From positions 1-64,000 of the forward strand of contig CAVXGT010000006.1 in the NCBI GenBank assembly GCA_963761475.1: a stretch of 64,000 nt of DNA, given 5' to 3'. The position numbers and the translations under genes are program-made. Each line of letters begins with the position of its first letter. The stretch's first letter is position 1. The notes under the pieces are model-generated. The model made no database searches. It was not told the origin of the DNA and worked only from the letters and a program-made list of their open reading frames with translations. This stretch comes from Ga0077555 sp963761475. GTDB taxonomy: Bacteria; Pseudomonadota; Alphaproteobacteria; Rhizobiales; Hyphomicrobiaceae. This document shows positions 9,121-19,094 of the stretch, one piece after another.

Positions 9121-10481
9121 ATGCAGACGACAGGCGTCCATCACCTGCGGGGCGTTATCATTGGCATGACGACACTGGCCAATAGCACGCCTGCCAATGC
9201 AGAGGCCTGGCAGGTGCGTTGCGCCGGATATATGCCGATCTCTTCAGCGCCAAGTTCGACAATTTCAACGTCAGCAATGTGCATGTGGCAGCACCCGACC
9301 TTCTGGTCGGGCTGCAGGGCGCGCAGCAGGCGCTGAGGGATGCCGTCGAGGTCTGGGATTCCCATGGTTTGATGCGGCGCCGGTGCCGGCTGCCTGTGAT
9401 CTTTTTCGCGTGGCACGCTACGCGCGCGATATCGTCGGCGAGATTGCCCACGGCCACCCTCGGCTAGGCGAGGGCGAAACTACGGCAGTGGGCTTCACGG
9501 GGCCCGACGGTTACCTGGAACTCAATCCGCGTTTTTCCGCTTCGCCATTTCGTTTCGAGCCGGGAGACGTCATTCTCGAGCGCGGGATGGCCCACAACAG
9601 CGCGGCCATCGCCCGGATCGGAGATGTCGATTCCCAGTTCAGCCACGTTGCCATGGTGGCGCGTGGCGACCGAGGCGAGCCCGTCATCGTCGAGGCCTTG
9701 ATCGAAGAGGGGTCGGTCGTCACCCCCGTGCACAAGGCGCTGTCCCACAACCTGGGCCGTGCCGTGCTGTTCCGTCATCGCGACGCCGACCTCGCCCTGC
9801 GCGCAAGCGACCTCGTCCGCGACCACATCCGACGACACCAGGCGCCGCGCATTCTCTACGATTTTTCGATGCAGCCCGACGGCTACAAGCAACTTTTCTG
9901 CGCCAAGCTGGTGCGCCTGGCTTTCGCCATGGCCTCGACCGCCGACGTGCTCCTGCCGTCCTTCCCGACCAAGCTCAGACATGAAAAACCGCGACTTCGT
10001 CGAGCGCATCGGCGTAACGGCTACGCAAACTTTCGCGCCGGGCGATATGGAGCTTGAGCCCGAGTTCGACGTCGTCGCCGAATGGCGCGACTACCGCATC
10101 ACATCCGAGCTGAGGCTCAAAGATATGATCATGACCAAGCTTTTCGAGTGGATGGAGCTGCACGACTATCGGTTCCATCCGACGATGCGTATCCATCTGA
10201 TTGGCAAGATGGGACGGCTCCTGGCGCACATGCCCGACTGGGTGCAGGAGATCACGCGAAAATTCGTGGCAAAGGTGCCGCCGAACATGACGGCTTCCGC
10301 GATCGGCGCCGTTGCCATGCTGCACGAGACGGCCGAGGAACTTTATGGCCGGCTCAAGGACCTCGAGGATCAATCGATTGCCCGGCATGGCCGCCAACTC
10401 CACCCGCGTGAAGTGCTCGAGCACCTCGATCGCTGGCAAAAGGAGATGGGGAGCCGCATCGGCTACCTGCGACGTGCCTGA
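9121..10481 (+). CDS. permuted papain-like amidohydrolase, YiiX/YebB type, with about three frameshifts
   Basis: The core reads RFEPGDVILERG, FSHVAMVARGD, VIVEALIEEGSVV and YKQLFCAKLVRLAFA. In the circularly permuted NlpC/P60-like YiiX family (C92) these hold the GD turn, the catalytic histidine, an acidic residue and the cysteine. The ATG at 9121 has a strong GGGGAGGGGGGAGG ribosome site. The frame then changes near 9,215, near 9,370 (before CDLFRVARYARDIVG) and near 9,985 (before RDFVERIGVTATQTF). A long helical C-terminal region of about 170 residues ends LDRWQKEMGSRIGYLRRA. Members cleave isopeptide or amide bonds or act on lipids; the substrate here is unknown. The family call is reasonably sure. 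Confidence 0.6.
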
Positions 10482-10485
10482 CGCC

Positions 10486-12155
10486 TCACCGCTTGGGGTA
10501 TTGCCGTGCCATGTAGTCGGGTGTGAATTTGCCCGACTTCTCGTCCTCGGCGAGGTGCTCGGCTGAGCGTTCGCCCGGCGTGCCATAGCCACCGGCCCCG
10601 GGGGTCTCCACGATAACGCTTTCACCTTGGCGCAACGGCATGCGGATCTTGTTGGGCAGTCGCCTTGTCGCGCCGTCGTTGGCCTTCAGCTGGAATTGTC
10701 CGGTCGCACCGGCCTCGCCGCCGAAGAGCCCCCAGGGCTGATGCACGAAGCGCTCGCCGACGCCTGAAAACTCGCAGTCGTGGCCGACGGGCGTGACCAC
10801 CCGGCGAATGCCGAGCCCGCCGCGGAATTTGCCCGCGCCGCCGAGTCCTCGACATACCCGTATTCCAGAACGCGCAACGGATATTCCATCTCGATCGCTT
10901 CGACCGGCAGGTTGGAGGTGTTGGTGATTCCGGCCTGAACGCCGTCCTTGCCGTCCTTGCTGGCGCGCCCGCCCATGCCGCCGCCAAGTGTCTCCAGATA
11001 GACATAAGGCCGACCGGTTTCCGGGTCGTTGCCAGCAAACACGGCGGACGTATTGGCGCCATTGGCTGCGGCGATGACCTTGTCGGGCACCGCTTGCGCG
11101 AGGGCCCCGAGCACGACGTCGATGCCACGCTGACAGGTGTTGGCCCTGAGCGCCACAGCAGCCGGCGAGACGCAATTGGCAACCGTGCCGAGTGGAGCGA
11201 TGATCTCGACAGCATCGAGCACGCCCTGGTTGTTCGGCAGATCCGGATCGAGCACCGCCTTCAGGCCGAAGAACACGCAGGATTGAGTTGCGTTGAAAGT
11301 TAGATTGACGTTGCCGGGCACCTGCGGGTCCGAGCCCGTCCAGTCAAATACGATGCGCTGGCCCTTCTTCTCGATCGCCAGGCGAAAGGCAACGTCCTTT
11401 GCGTCTAGCCCATCATCGTCAAGTACGTCCTCGAATGTGTATCGGCCATCCGGGATGCGCTCGATCTCGGACAGCATCCGCGCGCGTGATCTCTCGATGA
11501 TCTCGTCAAATGCCCCAACGACGACCTCGCAACTGTGCCGGCTGGCGAGCGCCTTAACGCGCTCGACACCGAGCCGGCAGGCCGCGATTTGCGCGTTGAT
11601 GTCGCCCTTTCTCTCCTCCGGCAGGCGCATGTTGAGCAGTATGATATCCATCATTTCCTGATCGAGCTGGCCCTGGCTCATCAGCCGCACGACCGGGATG
11701 CGCAATCCTTCCTTCCAGATTTCATTCAGCCCGCCAGACATCGAGCCCGCCGCCGAGCCACCGACATCGGCGTGATGTGCGATATTTGCCACGAGGCCGA
11801 CGAACCGTCCCTCGATGAAGACCGGCATGGCAAAGTTGAGGTCGGGAAGGTGGGTGCCACCGGCCACGTGCGGATCATTGGCGAGGAAGAGATCGCCTTC
11901 GTGTATGTCGGTTCCATATTTCTGCAACAGTGTCGAAATCAATCCGGTCATCGAAGAGATGTGCACCGGCAGAGAGCCCTGCGATTGTACGATGAGACGC
12001 CCCTTTGCATCCGCTATCGCGATCGAGTGGTCGTGCCGCTCCTTGATGTTGGTGGAGTAGGCCGAGCGCATGAGCGTGATGAAGCATTCGTCGGTGACCG
12101 AAAGCAGGCCGTTCCAGACGATTTCGAGCGTGATGGGATCGAGGCCGGTGCTCAT
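10486..12155 (-). CDS. hyuB: hydantoinase B / oxoprolinase beta-type subunit, one frameshift
   Basis: The protein begins MSTGLDPITLEIVWNGLLSV at ATG 12155, overlapping the hyuA stop as ATGA. It carries the HyuB hallmarks KERHDHSIAIADAKGRLIVQ, EGDLFLANDPHVAGGTHLPD and VANIAHHADVGG. At about 10,842 the frame shifts, and the rest (GGAGKFRGGLGIRRVVTPVG, VETPGAGGYGTPGERS) is read in the frame ending at 10486. Full length is about 555 residues, normal for HyuB. With HyuA it forms the ATP-dependent enzyme that opens hydantoins, N-methylhydantoin or 5-oxoproline. The two are surely cotranscribed. The exact substrate cannot be read from sequence. Confidence 0.85.
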
Positions 12156-14191
12156 TGACGAACTCCGATGACGAGGTTGAGGTTGTTGTCCACGAGGGCT
12201 CGATAGCCCGGGGGAATGGGCGTCGTCGCATCGAGTTGCTCGATCACTGCCGGTCCTTCGATCGTGGTGCCGGGCGCCAGATCTTGTCGCCACCAGACCG
12301 CAGCCTCGACGGGCTCTTCACCCGAGAACCAAACGCTGCGCGTGGCGGTCGGGCCCTGGGCGGCCTTGCCCGTGAAGTGCGCCGCGCCGATATCCGGCAG
12401 ACGCCCGATGGCGGTAAGACGCAAATTCACGACTTCGATCGGCGCCTGTGGATCGTGGTGGCCATAGCTGCGCTCGTGCTCGGCGTGGAAGAGCCGGGCC
12501 AAGTCCTCGCGCGTCGGCAGGACCGGGCTGGCCCGTGCAGGCACGCTCACGCCAAGCTCGTAATTCTGGCCGATGTAGCGCATGTCGACAACGAGTTGGA
12601 CCGAGGCGTCTCCCGCTGCAACGCGCTCGGCTTTCCACCATCGCCGCGCGTCCTCCGCCAGGTCCGCAAGCCGTGCCGCTACGGACGTGAGATCACTGGC
12701 GAGCGGGGTACGGCAGGTCGCAACGAAGCTTTCTTTCAAGTCTGAAGCCACCAGGCCTTCCGCACACAAGATGCCGGGCGAGGGCGGAATCAGGATTGCA
12801 CGCATACCGATCTCGGTTGCAAGATCGACCGCGTGCAGCGCGCCAGCTCCGCCGAACGGCATGAGTGCGAACGGCCGGGGATCGTGCCCCCGCTCGATGG
12901 AGACAGCGCGGATCGCCCGCATCATGTTGGCGTTGACGATCGCCAGGATACCGAGCGCGGCCTGCTCGACCGTGAGCCCTAGCCGATCGGCGATTGGTGC
13001 AATCGCAGCCCGCGCCGCCGCTCCATCGAGCTGCATGTCGCCGCCAAGCAGCAAAGTCGGCAACCGTCCGAGCACAACGTTGGCGTCCGAGACGGTGGCC
13101 TCGGTTCCGCCCTTGCCGTAGCAGGCCGGTCCCGGGTCGGCGCCGGACGATTGCGGTCCGACTTTCAGCAGGCCATCGGGCCCGAACCAAGCAATGGAGC
13201 CACCCCCGGCACCAATGGTGTGGATGTCGATGGCCGGCAGGCGCACGGGGAAGCCAGCGACCTCGCGTCCGAACGTCATCTCGGCCTTGCCCGCGCGGAC
13301 AAGACAGACGTCGGTAGATGTCCCGCCCATATCGAAGGTGATGACGTCGGGCGTGTCAGCCAGCCGTGCCACGTTGGCAGCGCCGATGACGCCTGCCGCC
13401 GGACCCGAAAGCGCTGTGCGCACCGGAAACCGGGACGCCCGCTCGATCGACATCAAGCCACCAGACGACTGGTTGATGCCGATCACGGCTTCCGGGGCCA
13501 GGCCTGTCACGCTCTGTCCGAGCCGCTCCATGTAGCGCGTCACCTGCGGCTGCAGGTAGGCGTTGAGCACGGTCGTCGACATCCGCTCATACTCTCGGAA
13601 TTCCGGTTGCACATCCGATGAGGCTGAAACGTGAAGGTGGGGCAGGGCTTTGGCGACAGCAGCTGCGATCCGCCGTTCGTGCTCCGGGTTGAGGAAGGAG
13701 AACAGCAGGCAGATGGCGACGCCGTCGATCTCGAGGCCGGCAAGTTCCTGGACAACCCGCTCGATCTCTCCCTCATCCAGCGGAGTGAGGACTTCGCCGC
13801 GCGAGCCGACCCGCTCGGCGGCCTCTAGCCGGCGCTCGCGCGGCACCAGCGGCGGCGGGAAGTCGTTCTGTATGTCATAGACGTGTGGCCGGACCTGCCG
13901 GCCGATCTCCAAGAGATCGCGGAAGCCCTTCGTCGTGATCAGGGCGAGCTTGCCGCCGCGCCGCTGGATGAGCGCGTTGGTAGCAACGGTCGTTCCATGC
14001 GCAAACCGCTCCATCTGGCCTAGATCGACCCCATGCCGGCTGGTGAGCGCCTCTAGCCCTGCGATGATGGCGCGCGAGGGATCGGCAGGTGTCGAGGGCA
14101 CCTTGTGAACCACGATCCGCCGGAGATCCGGCTCGAATGCATAAAGGTCCGTGAAGGTCCCGCCCACGTCGACACCGATCAGCCATCCCAC
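12152..14191 (-). CDS. hyuA: hydantoinase A / oxoprolinase alpha-type subunit
   Basis: This 679-residue protein is intact. The start is GTG 14191 (GTG GGA TGG), with GAGGAG about eight bases upstream. Features are the nucleotide-binding opening WLIGVDVGGTFTDLYAFEP near residue 5, FAHGTTVATNALIQRRG near 70, and the central VITFDMGGTSTDVCLVRAG and IGAGGGSIAWFG typical of the hydantoinase/oxoprolinase fold. HyuA supplies the ATP-binding half of the HyuAB enzyme. Its start lies 287 bases from the divergently oriented soxB gene, and that gap (14192-14477) probably holds promoters for both units. If the substrate is N-methylhydantoin, the product N-carbamoylsarcosine would feed the sarcosine oxidase next door (inference). 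Confidence 0.88.
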   Translation of the reverse strand: MGWLIGVDVGGTFTDLYAFEPDLRRIVVHKVPSTPADPSRAIIAGLEALTSRHGVDLGQMERFAHGTTVATNALIQRRGGKLALITTKGFRDLLEIGRQVRPHVYDIQNDFPPPLVPRERRLEAAERVGSRGEVLTPLDEGEIERVVQELAGLEIDGVAICLLFSFLNPEHERRIAAAVAKALPHLHVSASSDVQPEFREYERMSTTVLNAYLQPQVTRYMERLGQSVTGLAPEAVIGINQSSGGLMSIERASRFPVRTALSGPAAGVIGAANVARLADTPDVITFDMGGTSTDVCLVRAGKAEMTFGREVAGFPVRLPAIDIHTIGAGGGSIAWFGPDGLLKVGPQSSGADPGPACYGKGGTEATVSDANVVLGRLPTLLLGGDMQLDGAAARAAIAPIADRLGLTVEQAALGILAIVNANMMRAIRAVSIERGHDPRPFALMPFGGAGALHAVDLATEIGMRAILIPPSPGILCAEGLVASDLKESFVATCRTPLASDLTSVAARLADLAEDARRWWKAERVAAGDASVQLVVDMRYIGQNYELGVSVPARASPVLPTREDLARLFHAEHERSYGHHDPQAPIEVVNLRLTAIGRLPDIGAAHFTGKAAQGPTATRSVWFSGEEPVEAAVWWRQDLAPGTTIEGPAVIEQLDATTPIPPGYRALVDNNLNLVIGVRQ

Positions 14192-14477
14192 CCGCGCATC
14201 TCCTCTCGACGTGGCCTCACCGGCCGCATTGACCTGTCGGATACAACCGGAGCTGACCGCAGCACCCGTATCGGCATCATAGGGTGTGGCAGCAGCAGCC
14301 GATATTGTTTACGAGCATAGATCGGTGCCGGTTGACGAGGAACCTTTTGCCCGGTCTTCTTGCTGCGACCAACCGCCCACTCGATCCGCGAGCAGGGTGT
14401 TGTGCGGCTTGGTGACAACGACATGGCAACTGCAGGCGGGATGTCGAGGCCATATGGGGCGACAGCGAGGTTTACGC

Positions 14478-15767
14478 GTGGGCAGACCATCATCACCGGA
14501 CAAGTCTGCCTCGAGCTCTGGCTATTCTGGCTGGCGCATCTTGCGCGAGACCCTGCGCGGCAATCGGGGCTGGGGCGCCGCATGGCGGGATGCCGAGCCC
14601 AAGGCCGAGTACGATGCCGTCGTCGTCGGCGGTGGTGGGCACGGACTTGCTACGGCCTATTACCTAGCCAAAGAGCACGGCCTCACCAACATCGCGGTGC
14701 TCGAAAAAGGCCTCATCGGACAGGGCAATGTCGGCCGCAACACCACCTTGATCCGCTCGAACTACCTGCTGCCAGCGAATACCGCATTCTACGAGTGGTC
14801 AATGAAGCTCTGGGAGGGCCTGGAGCAGGACATCAATTACAACGCCATGGTGAGCCAGCGCGGCGTGCTCAACCTTTGTCATTCGGACTCCCAGCGCGAT
14901 GCCTTTGCTCGCCGCGGCAATGCCATGCGCCTGCACGGCGTCGATGCCGAGCTCTGGGACGCGGAACAGGTGCGTCGCTTCCTGCCCTATCTCGACTATG
15001 ACAACGCGCGCTTCCCGATCCAGGGCGGCCTGATGCAGAGGCGTGGCGGCACCGTCCGCCACGATGCCGTGGCTTGGGGGTATGCGCGGGCAGCCAGCCG
15101 GCGCGGCGTCGACATCGTGCAAAACGCCGAGGTTACGGGTATTCGTATCGAGGGGGGGCGAGTCGTCGGAGTAGAGACGACACGTGGGGCGATCACGACG
15201 CCCAAGATCGGGCTTGCTGTCGCCGGCAACTCCTCGCGTGTCGCCGCACTCGCAGGCCTCAGGCTTCCGATCGAGAGCCACGTCCTTCAGGCCTTCGTCT
15301 CGGAAGGCGTAAAGCCGCTGATCGACACCGTCGTCACCTTCGGGGCAGGCCACTTCTACATTTCGCAGTCGGACAAGGGCGGGCTTGTCTTCGGCGGCGA
15401 TATCGATGGCTACAACTCCTATGCCTGGCGGGGCAACCTGCCCATAGTCGAGGATGTGGCCGAATGCGCCATGGCACTGATGCCGATGCTGGGACGCCTG
15501 CGCATGGTGCGGAGTTGGGGCGGCCTGATGGACATGTCCATGGATGGCTCCCCCATCATCGACAAGACGCCGGTCGAGGGCCTCTACCTCAACGCCGGAT
15601 GGTGCTATGGCGGCTTCAAGGCGACGCCGGCCTCGGGCTGGTGCTTCGCCCACACCATCGCACGCGATGAAGCTCATGCGCTCAATGCGGGGTTCCGCCT
15701 GGATCGCTTTGTGAGCGGACATCTGATCGACGAGCGGGGCGCCGGCGCCCAGCCGAACCTGCATTGA
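14478..15767 (+). CDS. soxB: heterotetrameric sarcosine oxidase, beta subunit
   Basis: This FAD-dependent amine oxidase subunit shows the dinucleotide motif YDAVVVGGGGHGLATAYYLA, then NVGRNTTLIRSNYL, GLMQRRGGTVRHDAVAWGYA and the C-terminal GWCYGGFKATPASGWCFAHT. The family begins close to the segment GWRILRETLRGNRGWGAAWR. GTG 14478, with GCGAGG upstream, gives 429 residues and is my preferred start. An open frame upstream to 14286 has no homology. SoxB carries the covalent flavin and oxidises sarcosine to glycine, passing the methyl group to tetrahydrofolate as 5,10-methylene-THF. It leads the B-D-A-G operon. Confidence 0.9.
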   Translation: MGRPSSPDKSASSSGYSGWRILRETLRGNRGWGAAWRDAEPKAEYDAVVVGGGGHGLATAYYLAKEHGLTNIAVLEKGLIGQGNVGRNTTLIRSNYLLPANTAFYEWSMKLWEGLEQDINYNAMVSQRGVLNLCHSDSQRDAFARRGNAMRLHGVDAELWDAEQVRRFLPYLDYDNARFPIQGGLMQRRGGTVRHDAVAWGYARAASRRGVDIVQNAEVTGIRIEGGRVVGVETTRGAITTPKIGLAVAGNSSRVAALAGLRLPIESHVLQAFVSEGVKPLIDTVVTFGAGHFYISQSDKGGLVFGGDIDGYNSYAWRGNLPIVEDVAECAMALMPMLGRLRMVRSWGGLMDMSMDGSPIIDKTPVEGLYLNAGWCYGGFKATPASGWCFAHTIARDEAHALNAGFRLDRFVSGHLIDERGAGAQPNLH

Positions 15768-15783
15768 AGGAGCGCGAGGCGAC

Positions 15784-16077
15784 ATGCGCATCACTTGTCC
15801 CTATTGCGGTGAACGTGGTCATGAAGAGTTCACCTATCTGGGGGACGCGACCATGGTGCGCCCGAAGGGCGATGCGGGCGAGGTCCCACCGGACACCGCG
15901 CATTGGCACGATTACGTCTACCTCCGGGACAACCCTCCGGGCAGTCATCGCGAGCTATGGCAGCACGTGGCGGGCTGCAGGTCATGGCTCCTCGTGACGC
16001 GCAATACGCGAACCCACGAGATTGCAGGCGTCGTTCTGGCGTCGGAAGCGCTTCGCCAGGGGAGCCAAGCGTCGTGA
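15784..16077 (+). CDS. soxD: sarcosine oxidase, delta subunit
   Basis: The 97-residue protein starts MRITCPYCGERGHEEFTYLG, 16 bases after soxB. It has the CPYCG zinc ligands near the N-terminus and the later HVAGCRSWLLVTRNT with the third cysteine of the family, plus DYVYLRDNPPG in the middle. SoxD is the small zinc-binding structural subunit of heterotetrameric sarcosine oxidase. Its stop overlaps the GTG start of soxA (GTGA at 16074-16077), which indicates translational coupling. Length and order are canonical. Confidence 0.92.
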   Translation: MRITCPYCGERGHEEFTYLGDATMVRPKGDAGEVPPDTAHWHDYVYLRDNPPGSHRELWQHVAGCRSWLLVTRNTRTHEIAGVVLASEALRQGSQAS

Positions 16078-19000
16078 GTATGCCCGGTCAACCTTCACGC
16101 ACGCAACTGCCGCTCGCAGCAGCCGGCCCCATGCGGCTGGCTTCAGGTGGACTCGTCGATCGCACACACCGCATCGCCTTCACTTTCGATGGCCGCCAGC
16201 ACCTGGGCCACCCCGGCGACACGCTGGCCTCCGCCTTGATCGCCAATGGCGTGCGTCTGGTCGGCCGCTCGTTCAAGTATCACCGCCCCCGGGGCATCAT
16301 GACGGCCGGGCCTGAGGAGCCCAACGCGCTTGTCGAGTTGCGCACGGGCGCCCGCCGCGAGCCCAATACGCGCGCAACGATGATCGAGCTCTATGAGGGG
16401 CTCGAGGCGTCGAGCCAGAACCGATGGCCGTCGCTACGCCATGATCTAATGTCCCTGAATGGCCTGCTCGGCCCGGTTCTGTCGGCGGGCTTCTACTACA
16501 AGACTTTCATGTGGCCCGCGCATTGGTGGGAGAAGGTCTATGAGCCGCTGATCCGCCGAGCTGCCGGCCTCGGTCACGCATCCTGCGAAAGCGATCCCGA
16601 CCACTACGAGAAGGCGCATCTCCACTGCGATCTGCTCATCATCGGTGCCGGCCCCGCAGGCTTGATGGCGGCCCTCACGGCAGGCCGCGCCGGTCTACGC
16701 GTCGTGTTGGCCGAAGAGGATTTCAGGCTCGGTGGCAGATTGCTGTCGGATCGTCACTTGATTAATGCGTTGCCGGCGCTCGACTGGGTGCGAGACGCGG
16801 AGGAGGAGCTGGCCGTGCTGCCGGAGGTGCGCATCCTCAGGCGAACAAGTGTTGTCGCGACGTACGACCACGGCACCTTCGCGGCGATCGAACGGGTGGG
16901 CGATCACCTGACCGCGCCACCGTCTCATGAGCCCCGTCAGCGCTTATGGCGCATCATCGCGAAGCAGTCTGTGCTCGCCGCCGGGGCCATAGAGCGACCG
17001 CTGGTGTTTGCCAACAACGACCGCCCGGGTGTGATGCTCTCGGGTGCCGTGCGTACCTATCTCAACCGTTTTGCGGCCATTCCGGGACGCCGTGCGGTCG
17101 TGGTCGCTGCCTGTGACGATGCCGTGCATACCGTCGACGATCTCGCGAAGGCGGGCGTCGATGTGGTCGCGGTGGCAGATCTTCGTGCCGAGAGCGGTGA
17201 TGCGTTGCGGGCAGCCGCGCAGGCGGCAAGCGCTCAATTTATCCATCGTGCGTCGATCCGCGGAGTCAAGGGAGGGACCTGCGTCGAGGCAATCGATGTT
17301 GCATTCGAAAAGGAAACGCGCCGCTTCCCTTGCGACCTTGTCGTCGTTTCGGGGGGCTGGAGCCCGAATGTACACCTCACGTGCCACCTAGGCGGGCGGC
17401 CGCAGTGGAGTGAGCCCATCGGTGCCTTCGTGCCCGGTGCGTTGCCGTCCGGCATGCGTGTGGCGGGCGCGGCGCAGGGAGCATTCACGTTGCGCGAGGC
17501 GTTGGCCGAGGGCGAAAGGGCCGGACGCGAGGTCGCCGAAACGCTCGGCTTCAACTACGTGCGACAGGACGCGCCGTTTGCCGCTCCCGAGGAACCGCCG
17601 CAAGCAGCCCATACCACGCAGTTCGTTGGGCATCGCAAGGCTTTCGTCGATTTCCAGAACGACGTCACCGCGGCCGACATCGCCCAAAGTCATGCGGAGG
17701 GGTTCCGCGCGCCTGAACACATGAAGCGCTACACCACGCTCGGCATGGCAACCGACCAGGGCAAGACATCCAATGTCAACGCGCTGGCAGTGTTGGCGGC
17801 AAGCAGCGGGAAAACAATTGCCGAGACAGGAACGACCACGTTCCGGCCTCCGGTGACGCCCGTCGCGATCGGTGCACTGGCAGGACATCACCGCGGCAAG
17901 GATTTTCGCCCGACCCGCCTCGCGCCAACCCACGGCTGGGCGAAGGAACAGGGCGCCGTATTCGTAGAGGCGGGGGCTTGGTTGCGCGCCCAGTGGTATC
18001 CGCGCGGCGGCGAGTCCGATTGGCTGGAGAGCGTGGTGCGCGAGGTCAAGGCCGTGCGCACGGCCGTCGGTATTTGCGATGTCTCGACGCTCGGCAAGAT
18101 CGATGTACAGGGCTTGGACGCGGCGGCGTTCCTCGATGCCGTCTATGCCAACACCATGTCGACACTGCCGATCGGGCGCGTGCGCTACGGCCTGATGCTG
18201 CGCGAGGACGGTTTCGTCATGGATGATGGAACTGTCGCGCGCCTTGGCGAGACGCGTTTCGTTGTGACGACCACCACCGCGAACGCCGGCCGTGTCCTCC
18301 AGCACATGGAGCACGCTCAGCAGTGTCTCTGGCCGGGCCTCGATGTCCATCTGGCCTCGGTCACCGACCATTGGGCCCAACTTGCCATTGCCGGTCCGAA
18401 CTCACGGTCCGTGCTGGCGGCCCTGGTCGATGCCGGCGAAGAAGTTTCGGCCGCAGCCCTCCCGCATCTTGGCGTCAAGTCGGTCCGTGTTCTCGGCGGT
18501 GTTGCCGCGCGCTTGTTCCGCATCTCCTATTCAGGTGAACTCGGCTACGAAATCGCGGTGCCGTCTCGCTTTGGCGAGGCCCTGGTCCGCCGCATCATGG
18601 AAGTCGGCGCCGCGCAAGGGATAATGCCCTATGGAACCGAGGCCTTGTCCGTCCTTCGGATCGAGAAGGGACATGTGGCCGGCAATGAAATTTCCGGACA
18701 GACGACCGCACGGGATCTGGGCCTGGGCAAGCTCGTGTCGGCTCGGAAGGACTGCATCGGGTGGGTGATGGCGCAGCGCCCGGCTCTCCTGGCAGCAGAC
18801 CGGCCAAGCCTCGTCGGCTTGAAACCCGTTGCCAGCGCTGACCGCTTACGCGCAGGAGCGCACCTTTTGCCGGTGGGTAGCGAGCCCGTTGCCGCCAATG
18901 ATCGCGGCTACGTGACGTCGGTTGCCTACTCGCCGACGCTCGGTCATTGGATCGGACTGGCCCTTCTGGCCGGCGGCCTGTCGAACAAGGGCGAGCGCAT

Positions 19001-19094
19001 GCGCGCCTACGATCCCGTACGCAACGGTGATGTCCTTGTGGAGGTCACCGAGACCGTCTTCTACGATCCGAGGGGCGAGCGGCTGCATGATTGA
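16074..19094 (+). CDS. soxA: sarcosine oxidase, alpha subunit
   Basis: The protein has about 1,006 residues, as expected for SoxA. In order: a ferredoxin-like N-terminus (FDGRQHLGHPGDTLASALIA, FKYHRPRGIMTAG); an NAD-binding Rossmann domain (LLIIGAGPAGLMAALTAGRA near residue 185); and a C-terminal aminomethyltransferase/GcvT-like half that binds folate (CDVSTLGKIDVQGLDAAAFL, FRISYSGELGYEIAVPSRFG, LRIEKGHVAGNEISGQTTAR). GTG 16074 and ATG 16080 are both possible starts; GTG overlaps the soxD stop. The frame is open for more than 150 residues before 16074 but that part is shadow sequence. The stop at 19092-19094 overlaps soxG. Confidence 0.92.
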   Translation: MSMPGQPSRTQLPLAAAGPMRLASGGLVDRTHRIAFTFDGRQHLGHPGDTLASALIANGVRLVGRSFKYHRPRGIMTAGPEEPNALVELRTGARREPNTRATMIELYEGLEASSQNRWPSLRHDLMSLNGLLGPVLSAGFYYKTFMWPAHWWEKVYEPLIRRAAGLGHASCESDPDHYEKAHLHCDLLIIGAGPAGLMAALTAGRAGLRVVLAEEDFRLGGRLLSDRHLINALPALDWVRDAEEELAVLPEVRILRRTSVVATYDHGTFAAIERVGDHLTAPPSHEPRQRLWRIIAKQSVLAAGAIERPLVFANNDRPGVMLSGAVRTYLNRFAAIPGRRAVVVAACDDAVHTVDDLAKAGVDVVAVADLRAESGDALRAAAQAASAQFIHRASIRGVKGGTCVEAIDVAFEKETRRFPCDLVVVSGGWSPNVHLTCHLGGRPQWSEPIGAFVPGALPSGMRVAGAAQGAFTLREALAEGERAGREVAETLGFNYVRQDAPFAAPEEPPQAAHTTQFVGHRKAFVDFQNDVTAADIAQSHAEGFRAPEHMKRYTTLGMATDQGKTSNVNALAVLAASSGKTIAETGTTTFRPPVTPVAIGALAGHHRGKDFRPTRLAPTHGWAKEQGAVFVEAGAWLRAQWYPRGGESDWLESVVREVKAVRTAVGICDVSTLGKIDVQGLDAAAFLDAVYANTMSTLPIGRVRYGLMLREDGFVMDDGTVARLGETRFVVTTTTANAGRVLQHMEHAQQCLWPGLDVHLASVTDHWAQLAIAGPNSRSVLAALVDAGEEVSAAALPHLGVKSVRVLGGVAARLFRISYSGELGYEIAVPSRFGEALVRRIMEVGAAQGIMPYGTEALSVLRIEKGHVAGNEISGQTTARDLGLGKLVSARKDCIGWVMAQRPALLAADRPSLVGLKPVASADRLRAGAHLLPVGSEPVAANDRGYVTSVAYSPTLGHWIGLALLAGGLSNKGERMRAYDPVRNGDVLVEVTETVFYDPRGERLHD

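Noticed and set aside
17388..18380. Long minus-strand open frame inside soxA
   Set aside because: It is the antisense shadow of the intact soxA gene in high-GC DNA and has no domain.
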